Source: DASVSE01 sp036399715 (lineage in GTDB: Bacteria; Bacteroidota; Rhodothermia; Rhodothermales; Rubricoccaceae). Taken from it: a stretch of 6,626 nt of DNA. Shown here one piece after another: positions 1 through 5,622 of the stretch. Location: NCBI GenBank assembly GCA_036399715.1, contig DASWMO010000100.1:1-6626 (forward strand), given 5' to 3'. Numbering within the stretch: the first letter of the stretch is position 1; every line of letters begins with the position of its first letter. The notes under the pieces are model-generated. The model searched no databases. It was not told the DNA's origin and was given only the letters and a program-made list of their open reading frames with translations. The position numbers were made by a program, and so were the translations under genes.

Positions 1-168
1 TCCCTGCCCGACGCCGTCACTTCAGCCGAGGCGCTCCTCGACACGGCCGCCCGCCTGCTCGCCCGCCCGTCCGTCCCCACGTCCCCGCTCCGCCTCGTCG
101 GGCTGACGGCCAGCGCCCTCGTCCTGCTCGGCACCCCCGCCCAGCTCGCCATTGCCTTCCCGACGTAA
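1..168 (+). CDS. C-terminal end of a probable Y-family DNA polymerase (DinB-like), 5'-truncated by the window
   Basis: The window opens inside a reading frame that runs 55 codons to a TAA at 166-168. The residues include ALLDTAARLLARP, then PLRLVGLTASALV, then a final QLAIAF. This order (a helix ending in LL-R, a strand of the type P-[VL]-RL-[LV]-G-[LV]-x-x-S-x-L, then QL-x-[LI]-x-F just before the stop) is what the end of the little-finger domain of DNA polymerase IV looks like. In that family the domain grips DNA behind the active site during translesion synthesis, and many members finish with QL.LF. No catalytic residues lie in this fragment, so the call rests on the C-terminal pattern alone. 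The gene points toward the 21-bp repeat array and converges on the oxidoreductase gene. It could instead be another protein with a similar short C-terminus. Confidence 0.5.
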   Translation, partial: SLPDAVTSAEALLDTAARLLARPSVPTSPLRLVGLTASALVLLGTPAQLAIAFPT

Positions 169-192
169 CCCCGCCGCGCAGCCGGCCACGTC

Positions 193-402
193 CGACCCGA
201 CTGCGTCACCGGCCGCCCCGACCGCGTCAACGCCTCCTCAGACTGCCTCAATGTCAGGTTGGACCACATCACTGGCCACCCCGACCACATCAACGGCCCA
301 CTCGATCACGTCGACGGCTCATTCGGGCACCGCAACGCTTCCTCGGACTGCCTCAATGGCAGAATCAGGCACGTAGCCGGCTAACCCGACCGCCTCGACG
401 GC
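193..402. repeat. Array of ten degenerate 21-bp tandem repeats between convergent genes
   Basis: Reading in steps of 21 from 193 gives ten aligned units: 193-213, 214-234, 235-255, 256-276, 277-297, 298-318, 319-339, 340-360, 361-381 and 382-402. Each has about four variable bases followed by a core approximating YCGACYRCNTCAAYGGC. Unit bases 12 (C) and 19 (G) are the same in all ten copies. Bases 7 (G), 14 (T), 15 (C) and 21 (C) are the same in nine of ten. A further diverged copy (403-423) overlaps the end of the oxidoreductase gene, whose stop is at 406-408. No spacers separate the units, so this is not a CRISPR. The function is unknown. The array fills nearly all of the gap between two convergent genes and is visibly less GC-rich than its flanks. 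Confidence 0.8.
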
Positions 403-405
403 CGC

Positions 406-1569
406 TCAGACCTCGGCCGTCTCGTGCGCCGGCACCCAGCGCTCGTCGACCGTGATCCCGCGCTCGGCGAGGCTCGCGAAGAACGGCTCGAACGGCAGCA
501 CCTGCTCGGCCGGCCCGACGCCGCCGCCGGGGACCCCGCGCGAGCCCAGCATCACGGCCGCCGCGGCCGCCGGGAAGCCCGTGCAGCGCTGCATCGCCGA
601 GAGGCCGCTCGCCTCGTCGAAGCGGTCGACCATCTCGTAGATGAGCGTGCCCGCCTCGCCGCCGGCCTCGCCCTCGATCTCGACGCGCACGATCACGGCG
701 TCGTGGTATGCCCCGCCGAGGCGCTGCCGCAGGCGCCGCACGAGCACGTCGCGGTACGAGAGGTGCGTCCGGACGTCGAGCGATGTCCGGTCGGCGAGGC
801 CGAGGTCCAGCAGGAACCGCATCTGGTCCGCGTGGCCGGGAAAGCGGAGCGTCTTGGCATCGAGGCGCGAGAGGCGGCCTTCGAGCGCCTCGGCGAGCGT
901 GCCGATGCCGCCGCCGGTGTAGAACGCCTCCATCGTGCCGAGGCCGTCGACGTCGAGCGTCTCGAGGCCCGTCATCGGGGCGCGCGTCTCGATGTGGCCG
1001 TCGCGGAGGACCGTCGCGGGCTGCGTGTAGTCGTTGAGGAGCTTCTCGGCCGAGTGCGCGAGGCGGTAGCGGAACGGCGCGTCGGGGTCCGTCGGGACGT
1101 CGCCGACGCGGATGCGGGCGGCGGTCGCGGTCTCGAAGCGGGCGAGCCCGCGCATCGCGAGGATGCCCGCGAGGCCCGGCGCGAGGCCGCAGCCCGTCAC
1201 GACCCACTTCTGGCGGCGCTCGGCGAGGTCGCTGAGTGCGGGCGCGTCGTCCAGCGTCCCATCGGGCCCGCCGAGGTCGACGAAGTGCGCGCCGAGGTCG
1301 AGCGCGAGGCGCGCGAGGCGCCCGCTGAGTTCGGGCCCGACGCACGACACCACGACGGCGCTGCCGGCGAGGATCGGCTCCAGCGTCGGCGTGTCGCGCG
1401 CGTCGGCCTCGTACGTCCGGAGGTTGGGGTGCGCGTGCGCGGCGCGGTACGCGCGCAGCGTCACCGGCTGCGCCTCGCAGACCTGCACCCGGGCGACCTC
1501 GGGCCGGCGGCAGAGGTCGTAGGCCACGGCCGAGCCGATGGCTCCGGCTCCGATAACAGTGATCTTCAT
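406..1569 (-). CDS. Saccharopine dehydrogenase / lysine 6-dehydrogenase-like NAD(P)-dependent oxidoreductase
   Basis: This 387-residue protein starts MKITVIGAGAIGSAVAYDL, a textbook Rossmann dinucleotide-binding turn with GxGxxG at residues 7-12. An acidic residue near 32 is placed to contact the cofactor ribose. Further family hallmarks are CVGPELSGRLA (76-86), a conserved helix-strand ending AHFVDLGG (94-101), and CGLAPGLAGILA (127-138), the glycine-rich turn between the nucleotide-binding and catalytic domains. The C-terminus has G-x-x-GVPGGGVGPAEQVLP followed by FFASLAERGI, matching the end of saccharopine reductase and lysine dehydrogenase enzymes. Its length matches the single-domain lysine 6-dehydrogenase type (about 380-390 residues). 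Family members oxidise or reduce amino-acid C-N bonds in lysine or related metabolism, and the exact substrate cannot be read here. The ATG at 1567-1569 is chosen because the Rossmann strand begins directly after it. The gene lies 166 bp downstream of the permease on the same strand and probably has its own promoter. Confidence 0.85.
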   Translation of the reverse strand: MKITVIGAGAIGSAVAYDLCRRPEVARVQVCEAQPVTLRAYRAAHAHPNLRTYEADARDTPTLEPILAGSAVVVSCVGPELSGRLARLALDLGAHFVDLGGPDGTLDDAPALSDLAERRQKWVVTGCGLAPGLAGILAMRGLARFETATAARIRVGDVPTDPDAPFRYRLAHSAEKLLNDYTQPATVLRDGHIETRAPMTGLETLDVDGLGTMEAFYTGGGIGTLAEALEGRLSRLDAKTLRFPGHADQMRFLLDLGLADRTSLDVRTHLSYRDVLVRRLRQRLGGAYHDAVIVRVEIEGEAGGEAGTLIYEMVDRFDEASGLSAMQRCTGFPAAAAAVMLGSRGVPGGGVGPAEQVLPFEPFFASLAERGITVDERWVPAHETAEV

Positions 1570-1735
1570 GACGGGCGACAGCCGATGACGACGCGAAGGT
1601 ACGGGAGCCGTGAAAGCGCTTCCCAGCTCGGGAGGGCGACGCGCCCCGGGTAGATCCGCGCGGAACGCCGGACCCGCCGGATTCGCACGGCCTTACCGCG
1701 TTTGTGTCCACACGCCCCGCGCCACGTCCGCGGCG
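1570..1735. other. Intergenic gap between permease end and oxidoreductase start
   Basis: This 166-bp stretch lies between two leftward genes and holds no credible coding sequence. The only signal I can point to is a promoter-like pair close to the oxidoreductase start (listed separately). I see no GC-rich hairpin followed by a T run on the minus strand, so there is no obvious intrinsic terminator for the permease transcript. Confidence 0.5.
1594..1626 (-). promoter_or_regulatory. Possible Bacteroidota-type promoter for the oxidoreductase gene
   Basis: On the minus strand the octamer TACCTTCG (1601 down to 1594) differs at one base from the Bacteroidota -7 consensus TAnnTTTG. It is preceded after 22 bp by CTG (1626-1624), a one-base variant of the TTG at -33. 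Transcription would begin roughly 20 nt before the ATG at 1569. The spacing fits the reported 17-23 bp range, but both boxes are imperfect, so this is tentative. Confidence 0.3.
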
Positions 1736-3385
1736 TCACGCCCGCGCCTCCCCTCCGGCGAGCCGGCTCAGGGCGACGCTCGCGGCCACGAGCGCCATCA
1801 ACAGCACGCTGTACGCCGCCGCCTGCCCGAAGTCGCCCTGCCGGATCTGCGCGAACGTCTCAACGGAGATCGGGCGGTTGTCGTAGACGTAGAGCATCAC
1901 TGAAGCCACGAACTCGCCGATTGCCGTCACGAATGTCAGCAGGGCGCCCGCGGCGATGGCCGGCGCGATGAGCGGCAGCACGACGCGGCGGACGGTCGTC
2001 CACGCAGGGGCGCCGAGGTCCTGCGACGCCTCGGCGAGGCGGTCGTCCACGGATTCGAGCGCGGCCTGCGTGCTCCGCACGACGAGCGGCACGTGGCGCA
2101 CGAAGTACGCGAGGGGCAGGATCCAGACGGTCCCGACGAGGACCTGCCCGCCCGTCCACACGTGCGGCGCGTTGAACGCGACGACGAGCCCGAGCGCGAT
2201 CGACGTGCCCGGAATCGCGAACGGCAACACCGCGAGCGCGCGGACGAGCCCGCGCCCCGGCACGCGCCCCTTGGCGACGACGAACGCGACGGCTACGCCA
2301 AACACGACGTTCGCGGCCGTCGCCAGCGCCGCCATCCACAGCGACGACGCGACGGGCGCGTGCACGTTCGGGTCCAGGGCGAGCGCGGCGTAGTTGGCGA
2401 GCGAGAACGTGTCCGGGAGCGCCTGCGTCGTCCACGTACCGTCGACGACGAACGAGAGCAGCACGACCGTCGCGACGGGCAGGGCCACGATCACGAGCGC
2501 GCCCGCGACGCCCAGCCCCGCGAGGGCGCGCACGGCCGGGTGGCGGACCGGCTGCGCCGCGCGCCCGACGCCCTTCGCGGCCCCGCTTCCAACGGCTTGC
2601 GGGCGGCGTTCGGCGAGGGCAAGGACGGCGAGGCAGACGAGCGTCAGCACGACCGAGACGGCCGCGGCGCGGTCCAGGGCCCCGTTCGTCTTGAACGTGT
2701 AGATCTGCGTCGTCAGGAACGGCGTACCCTCGGCAAAGAGCAGCGGGGCCGTAAACGAGGCCATCGAGAGCATGAACACCAGCAGGCCCGAGCCGACGAG
2801 GGCGGGCCGCAGAAGGGGCAGCACGACCCGCCGAAACGTCGTCCACGCGCCCGCCCCGAGGTCCGCCGAGGCGTCGAGCAGGCTCCCGTCGATGCCGCGC
2901 AGGGCGGCGCCGACGAAGAGGTAGACGTAGACGTAGAACACGTACACGTGGACGGCCCCGACGGCCCAGACGCCCTCGAACGAGAACGGGACCTCGGCCG
3001 CGCCCGTCAGCGCCTGAATCCCGCGGGGCAGCATCCCGCTCTCGCCGTAGAGAAACAGGAATGCCAGCACGCCAACGAGCGGCGGCAGGGCGAGCGGAAG
3101 GGCGGCCGCGGCCGCCAGCACGCGCCCGAACGGCAGCCGCACGCGCGCCAGCACGACCGCCAACGCCGTCCCGACGGCCGCGCTCCCAGCGACCGTCCCG
3201 AGCGAGACGAGAACCGACGCCACGAGCGCGCGCACGCCCGCCGACTGCGTCCGCCCGAAGACGCTCGCGAGCACGCCGGCGTCCAGCCCGAGGCGGAGCG
3301 TCGAGAGCTGGGGCGCGAGCACGACGCCGACGAGGACGACGAGCGCGATGATCAGGAGTGCGACCGAGGCGCGGCGGGTGAGCAT
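1736..3385 (-). CDS. ABC transporter permease with two fused transmembrane domains (ferric iron FbpB / thiamine ThiP type)
   Basis: This 549-residue, highly hydrophobic protein is built from two homologous permease halves, the layout of FbpB/HitB and ThiP. A first membrane helix lies at about residues 6-25. Further hydrophobic segments cover about 53-80, 88-113, 138-160, 195-215 and 240-257, and a second set begins near 287. Each half carries the cytoplasmic EAA loop that docks on the ATPase. Loop 1 (171-196) contains DASADLGAG and loop 2 (452-477) contains EASQDLGAP, and the two 26-residue loops share 19 identical residues. The protein would carry a solute from a periplasmic binding protein across the inner membrane. 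Ferric iron is the commonest substrate for this architecture, but thiamine, phosphonate or sulfate relatives cannot be excluded. The ATG at 3383-3385 is preferred over an in-frame start at 3487 because the latter adds a Ser/Arg-rich stretch overlapping the LOG gene. No ATPase or binding-protein gene is adjacent. Confidence 0.88.
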   Translation of the reverse strand: MLTRRASVALLIIALVVLVGVVLAPQLSTLRLGLDAGVLASVFGRTQSAGVRALVASVLVSLGTVAGSAAVGTALAVVLARVRLPFGRVLAAAAALPLALPPLVGVLAFLFLYGESGMLPRGIQALTGAAEVPFSFEGVWAVGAVHVYVFYVYVYLFVGAALRGIDGSLLDASADLGAGAWTTFRRVVLPLLRPALVGSGLLVFMLSMASFTAPLLFAEGTPFLTTQIYTFKTNGALDRAAAVSVVLTLVCLAVLALAERRPQAVGSGAAKGVGRAAQPVRHPAVRALAGLGVAGALVIVALPVATVVLLSFVVDGTWTTQALPDTFSLANYAALALDPNVHAPVASSLWMAALATAANVVFGVAVAFVVAKGRVPGRGLVRALAVLPFAIPGTSIALGLVVAFNAPHVWTGGQVLVGTVWILPLAYFVRHVPLVVRSTQAALESVDDRLAEASQDLGAPAWTTVRRVVLPLIAPAIAAGALLTFVTAIGEFVASVMLYVYDNRPISVETFAQIRQGDFGQAAAYSVLLMALVAASVALSRLAGGEARA

Positions 3386-3389
3386 CGGG

Positions 3390-3956
3390 TCAGCCGGCGA
3401 ACGGCGGCACGTGCGCGCGGAGGCGGGCGAGCATCCGCGCGGGGCGCTCGTCGACGACGAGGAGCGCGCGGTGCTCGGGGCGGACAAAGCGCTCCGCCGT
3501 CGCGTGGTCGAAAAAGCGGACGAGCGGCGCGTAGTAGCCGTCGACGTCCAGCAGGCCGCAGGGCTTGGGGTGGAAGCCGAGCTGCGCCCACGTCATCATC
3601 TCGGCGATCTCCTCGAGCGTCCCGAGGCCGCCCGGAAGCGCGACGAAGGCGTCCGCGAGGTGCGCCATGAGCGCCTTGCGCTCGTGCATCGTCGCGACGA
3701 CGTGCAGTTCGGTCAATCCGGCGTGCCCCACCTCGCGGTCGGCGAGCGCCTGCGGGATCACGCCGACGGCCTCGCCGCCGCCGGCGAGGACGGCGTCGGC
3801 GACGACGCCCATCAGGCCGACGCGCCCGCCGCCGGTGACGAGGCCGACGCCCTCGGCGGCCAGGAGCGTCCCGAGCGCGTGCGCGGCCTCGGCGTAGGCG
3901 GGCCGCGCGCCGGCGCTGGAGCCGCAGTAAACACAGAGGCGGCGGATCTCAGGCAC
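3390..3956 (-). CDS. LOG-family (TIGR00730 type) nucleotide phosphoribohydrolase
   Basis: This is a 188-residue Rossmann-like protein beginning MPEIRRLCVYCGSSAG, the usual opening of LOG (lonely guy) proteins. The family signature follows in order: TGGGRVGLMG (41-50), where the backbone binds phosphate, MHERK (90-94), and PGGLGTLEE (108-116), which carries the catalytic Arg/Glu environment. Known relatives split nucleoside 5'-monophosphates such as cytokinin ribotides or AMP into base and ribose 5-phosphate in the cytoplasm. Older databases mislabel many as lysine decarboxylase. The GTG at 3954-3956 is chosen because it gives the standard N-terminus. An upstream in-frame GTG at 3993-3995 would add 13 residues including a run of five prolines, and would lie upstream of the candidate promoter element. 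The stop at 3390-3392 is 4 bp before the permease ATG, implying a shared transcript and coupled translation. I see no functional reason for the pairing. Confidence 0.88.
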   Translation of the reverse strand: MPEIRRLCVYCGSSAGARPAYAEAAHALGTLLAAEGVGLVTGGGRVGLMGVVADAVLAGGGEAVGVIPQALADREVGHAGLTELHVVATMHERKALMAHLADAFVALPGGLGTLEEIAEMMTWAQLGFHPKPCGLLDVDGYYAPLVRFFDHATAERFVRPEHRALLVVDERPARMLARLRAHVPPFAG

Positions 3957-3977
3957 GGGCGGGGGCGGTGGGGCCCG

Positions 3978-4011
3978 CCAAGCTACACGTCCCACGCGAG
4001 CCCGCTGCAGA
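3978..4011 (-). promoter_or_regulatory. Possible Bacteroidota-type promoter for the LOG-permease operon
   Basis: On the minus strand TAGCTTGG (3985 down to 3978) matches TAnnTTTG with one mismatch. TCTG (4011-4008) lies 22 bp upstream, a one-base variant of the TTTG element. It would start transcription about 15 nt before the GTG at 3956, which supports that start codon over the one at 3995. Both elements are imperfect, and such matches can arise by chance. Confidence 0.3.
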
Positions 4012-4090
4012 CCCGCTACGGGCGACGTGAGGGGCGAATCGTCCCGGAGCGGGAACGGACCGGAGCCGCAGTGCTAAAATCAATGGGCCA

Positions 4091-4109
4091 TGAAGGCACA
4101 CCGCCTTCA
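4091..4109. promoter_or_regulatory. Perfect inverted repeat upstream of exbB (possible operator or RNA hairpin)
   Basis: TGAAGGC (4091-4097) and GCCTTCA (4103-4109) are exact reverse complements around a 5-base centre, ACACC. The site lies 120 bp upstream of the exbB ATG, just after the AT-rich stretch at 4074-4084 that could serve as a -10 region, so it could be an operator or a leader hairpin. There is no T run after it, so it is not an intrinsic terminator. A 7-bp stem can arise by chance in a window of this size. Confidence 0.3.
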
Positions 4110-4228
4110 CCGGGGCGCGCGCGGCACAGCCGCCGTAGCTTCCCCGGCCCGCAGCGGGATTCCCGGCCCAACGGCCTCTCTCTCCCCGCTGCCCTCTCCG
4201 CCGCTCTCACCCGTCCCGCATCCGCGTC

Positions 4229-4969
4229 ATGAAGAACAACTCCGCCTTCTTCACGGTCGTCATTATCGCCGCCTCTGTTGTCGCGTACGTCATCTACGCG
4301 TTCCTGATTCCCGACTACGTCCGAGAAGGCGGGCCGCTCGTTGCGGTCCTGATCGCGCTGACGCTGATGGTGGTCACGTTCACGATCGAGCGCCTGCTGT
4401 CGCTCCGTAAGGCCGGCGGCCGCGTCGCCGCGGTCCCGTTCATGCGCGACCTCCAGGCGCGCCTCGCCAACGACGACATCGCTGGCGCCATCGAGGCCTC
4501 CAAGAAGCAGCAGGGCACGCTCGGCTCCGTCCTCGGGGCGGGCCTACGCCGCTACCAGTCGCTCGTCCAGATGGGCGGCTCGGACCGCAAGGACACCGAG
4601 GAGGAGATCCGCGCCGCCATCGAGGAGGCCACGATGCTCGAGGTGCCGCTGCTCGAGCGCAACCTCGTCGCCCTGTCCACGATCGCGTCCATCGCGACGA
4701 TGGTCGGCCTGCTCGGCACGACGCTCGGCATGATCCGCGCCTTCGCCGCGCTCGCGTCGTCGTCCGGCGCGCCGGACGCCGTCCAGCTCTCGCTCGGCAT
4801 CTCGGAGGCGCTCATCAACACGGCCGGCGGCCTCGTCGCCGCCATCATCGGCATCGTGGCGTACAACTACTTCACAACCAAGGTCGACGCGTTCACCTAC
4901 AACATCGACGAGGCGGCCGCGACGATGGTGCAGACGCTCGCACACAAGCAGGCCGTCGCCGGACGTTAA
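4229..4969 (+). CDS. exbB: ExbB/TolQ/MotA-family proton channel subunit
   Basis: This 246-residue inner-membrane protein forms, with ExbD, the proton-driven motor that energises TonB. Hydrophobic segments lie at about residues 7-27 and 36-52. A long cytoplasmic region rich in charged residues follows (about 55-140), including DTEEEIRAAIEEA. Two conserved membrane helices come next, VALSTIASIATMVGLLGTTLGMIRAF (about 147-172) and LGISEALINTAGGLVAAIIG (about 189-208). The GLLGT-x-x-GMI motif and the L-x-T-x-x-G-x-x-x-A-x-x motif are the family signature (Pfam MotA_ExbB). The first hydrophobic segment is extra relative to the three helices of E. coli ExbB, as is common in Bacteroidota homologues. 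The ATG at 4229 is the only start giving a full N-terminal helix. It has no Shine-Dalgarno sequence. The exbD and tonB genes downstream support ExbB rather than a TolQ or MotA role. Confidence 0.92.
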   Translation: MKNNSAFFTVVIIAASVVAYVIYAFLIPDYVREGGPLVAVLIALTLMVVTFTIERLLSLRKAGGRVAAVPFMRDLQARLANDDIAGAIEASKKQQGTLGSVLGAGLRRYQSLVQMGGSDRKDTEEEIRAAIEEATMLEVPLLERNLVALSTIASIATMVGLLGTTLGMIRAFAALASSSGAPDAVQLSLGISEALINTAGGLVAAIIGIVAYNYFTTKVDAFTYNIDEAAATMVQTLAHKQAVAGR

Positions 4970-5088
4970 GCCTCTCGGACCGGCCGCCGCAGCCTCACAT
5001 GGGCCGACGGCCGGGCTCGGACGCTCCCGCCCGCGGCGCCTCGCGCCCGCGCTCACCCCCGGCCCGCGCCGGCAACCAACGCAGCCCC
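4970..5088 (+). other. Spacer between exbB and the first exbD
   Basis: This 119-bp spacer is GC-rich. An in-frame ATG at 4999 would lengthen the following ExbD by 30 Arg/Pro/Ala/Gly-rich residues with no family counterpart, so I treat it as untranslated. No terminator is visible, and the cluster may be one transcript despite the gap. Confidence 0.4.
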
Positions 5089-5532
5089 ATGATCAAGAAG
5101 ATGAAACGGCGGGGGCCGACCCTCGACATGACGGCCATGGTGGACGTCGCCTTTCTGCTGTTGACGTTCTTCATGCTCACGACGCAGTTCAAGGCGCCCG
5201 AGCCGATCCCGATCGTGCTGCCGAGCAGCAACACCGAGATCAAGCTTCCGGCCTCGAACATCCTCATGATCACGGTCTCCGAGGACGCGCAGCTCTTCGT
5301 CGGCGAGGAGGGCAAGGACGAGCCGGTGGCCGTCCGCCTCTCGGACCTCCAGTCGCTCCTCGTTCAGTTCCGGACGCAGAACCCGAGCCTCCGGACGGTC
5401 ATCAAGGCCGACCAAGGCGTCGAGTTCGGGCCCATCGAGGACGTCATGAAGGCCATGCGTGACGCCGACATCACGAAGTTCTCGCTCATCACGGACCTCG
5501 AAGGCGCGACCGCGGCCCCGGCCGCCGAGTAG
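5089..5532 (+). CDS. exbD: ExbD/TolR-family biopolymer transport protein (first of two)
   Basis: This 147-residue protein has a short basic cytoplasmic tail (MIKKMKRRG), one membrane helix (about 17-33) and a periplasmic domain (about 40-140), the standard ExbD topology and length. The helix begins DMTAMVDVAFLLLTFFM. Asp19 aligns with the essential membrane aspartate (Asp25 of E. coli ExbD) that carries protons in the ExbB/ExbD motor. The Pro normally found three residues before that Asp is replaced by Ala17 here, unlike in the second copy. The periplasmic part ends with the usual G-x-x-x-x-V-M-x-A-x-x-x-A-x-x-x-x-F-S-L-I pattern. The ATG at 5089 is chosen over one at 4999 because it gives the typical basic N-terminus. 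An ATG at 5101 is also possible. The gene sits 119 bp after exbB and 90 bp before the second exbD. Confidence 0.9.
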   Translation: MIKKMKRRGPTLDMTAMVDVAFLLLTFFMLTTQFKAPEPIPIVLPSSNTEIKLPASNILMITVSEDAQLFVGEEGKDEPVAVRLSDLQSLLVQFRTQNPSLRTVIKADQGVEFGPIEDVMKAMRDADITKFSLITDLEGATAAPAAE

Positions 5533-5622
5533 CCCGCGACGCCGCCACGCCGCACACGCGGCCTGGCCCGGCGCCGACTTTCTCTCCATGACGGGCGCCC
5601 GCGCCCGCATCCCGTCCCGACA

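Larger units (their letters stand above)
3957..4228. other. Divergent intergenic region between the LOG gene and exbB
   Basis: These 272 bp separate two divergently transcribed units and should contain promoters for both. Toward the LOG gene there is a candidate promoter pair. The middle holds the most AT-rich stretch (CTAAAATCAAT, 4074-4084) and a perfect 7-bp inverted repeat. Close to exbB is a 43-base C/T-rich stretch. I see no Fur-like AT-rich palindrome, riboswitch or small gene. An open frame from ATG 4090 that runs into exbB in another frame does not look real. Confidence 0.5.

Noticed and set aside
152..376. 74-codon plus-strand frame through the repeats giving a Thr/Ser/Pro/Ala-rich protein
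   Set aside because: It starts inside the DinB-like gene. The Thr/Ser richness simply follows from the 21-bp period, and frame 1 shows a more protein-like substitution pattern.
193..402. CRISPR array
   Set aside because: Units are contiguous with no spacers, too short and too degenerate, and no cas gene is near.
424..1653. Long plus-strand open frame (409 codons) opposite the oxidoreductase
   Set aside because: Antisense shadow. The composition is Arg/Ala/Glu/Val-rich, with no motif, while the minus strand encodes a clear enzyme.
365..1711. Long minus-strand open frame (448 codons) overlapping the oxidoreductase
   Set aside because: It is an out-of-phase shadow of the Rossmann-fold gene. 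The translation is dominated by Arg, Ala, Gly and Pro runs with no domain, as expected from high-GC antisense or offset frames.
2093..3670. 525-codon plus-strand open frame opposite the permease and LOG genes
   Set aside because: The translation is almost entirely Arg, Glu, Asp, His and Gln, a typical antisense artefact of a GC-rich membrane protein gene.
4074..4084. AT-rich stretch as a Fur box or a classical sigma-70 promoter
   Set aside because: TAAAAT could pass for a -10 box, but no TTGACA-like element lies 16-18 bp upstream. The stretch is too short and not palindromic enough for a Fur site.
4999..5088. N-terminal extension of the first ExbD from ATG 4999
   Set aside because: The added 30 residues are Arg/Pro/Ala/Gly-rich without family counterpart. 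The ATG at 5089 gives the normal short basic tail.
5549..5562. Hairpin GCCGC-ACAC-GCGGC between the exbD genes as a terminator
   Set aside because: The stem is only 5 bp, there is no immediate T run, and a terminator inside a co-transcribed cluster is unlikely. Such stems are frequent in GC-rich spacers.
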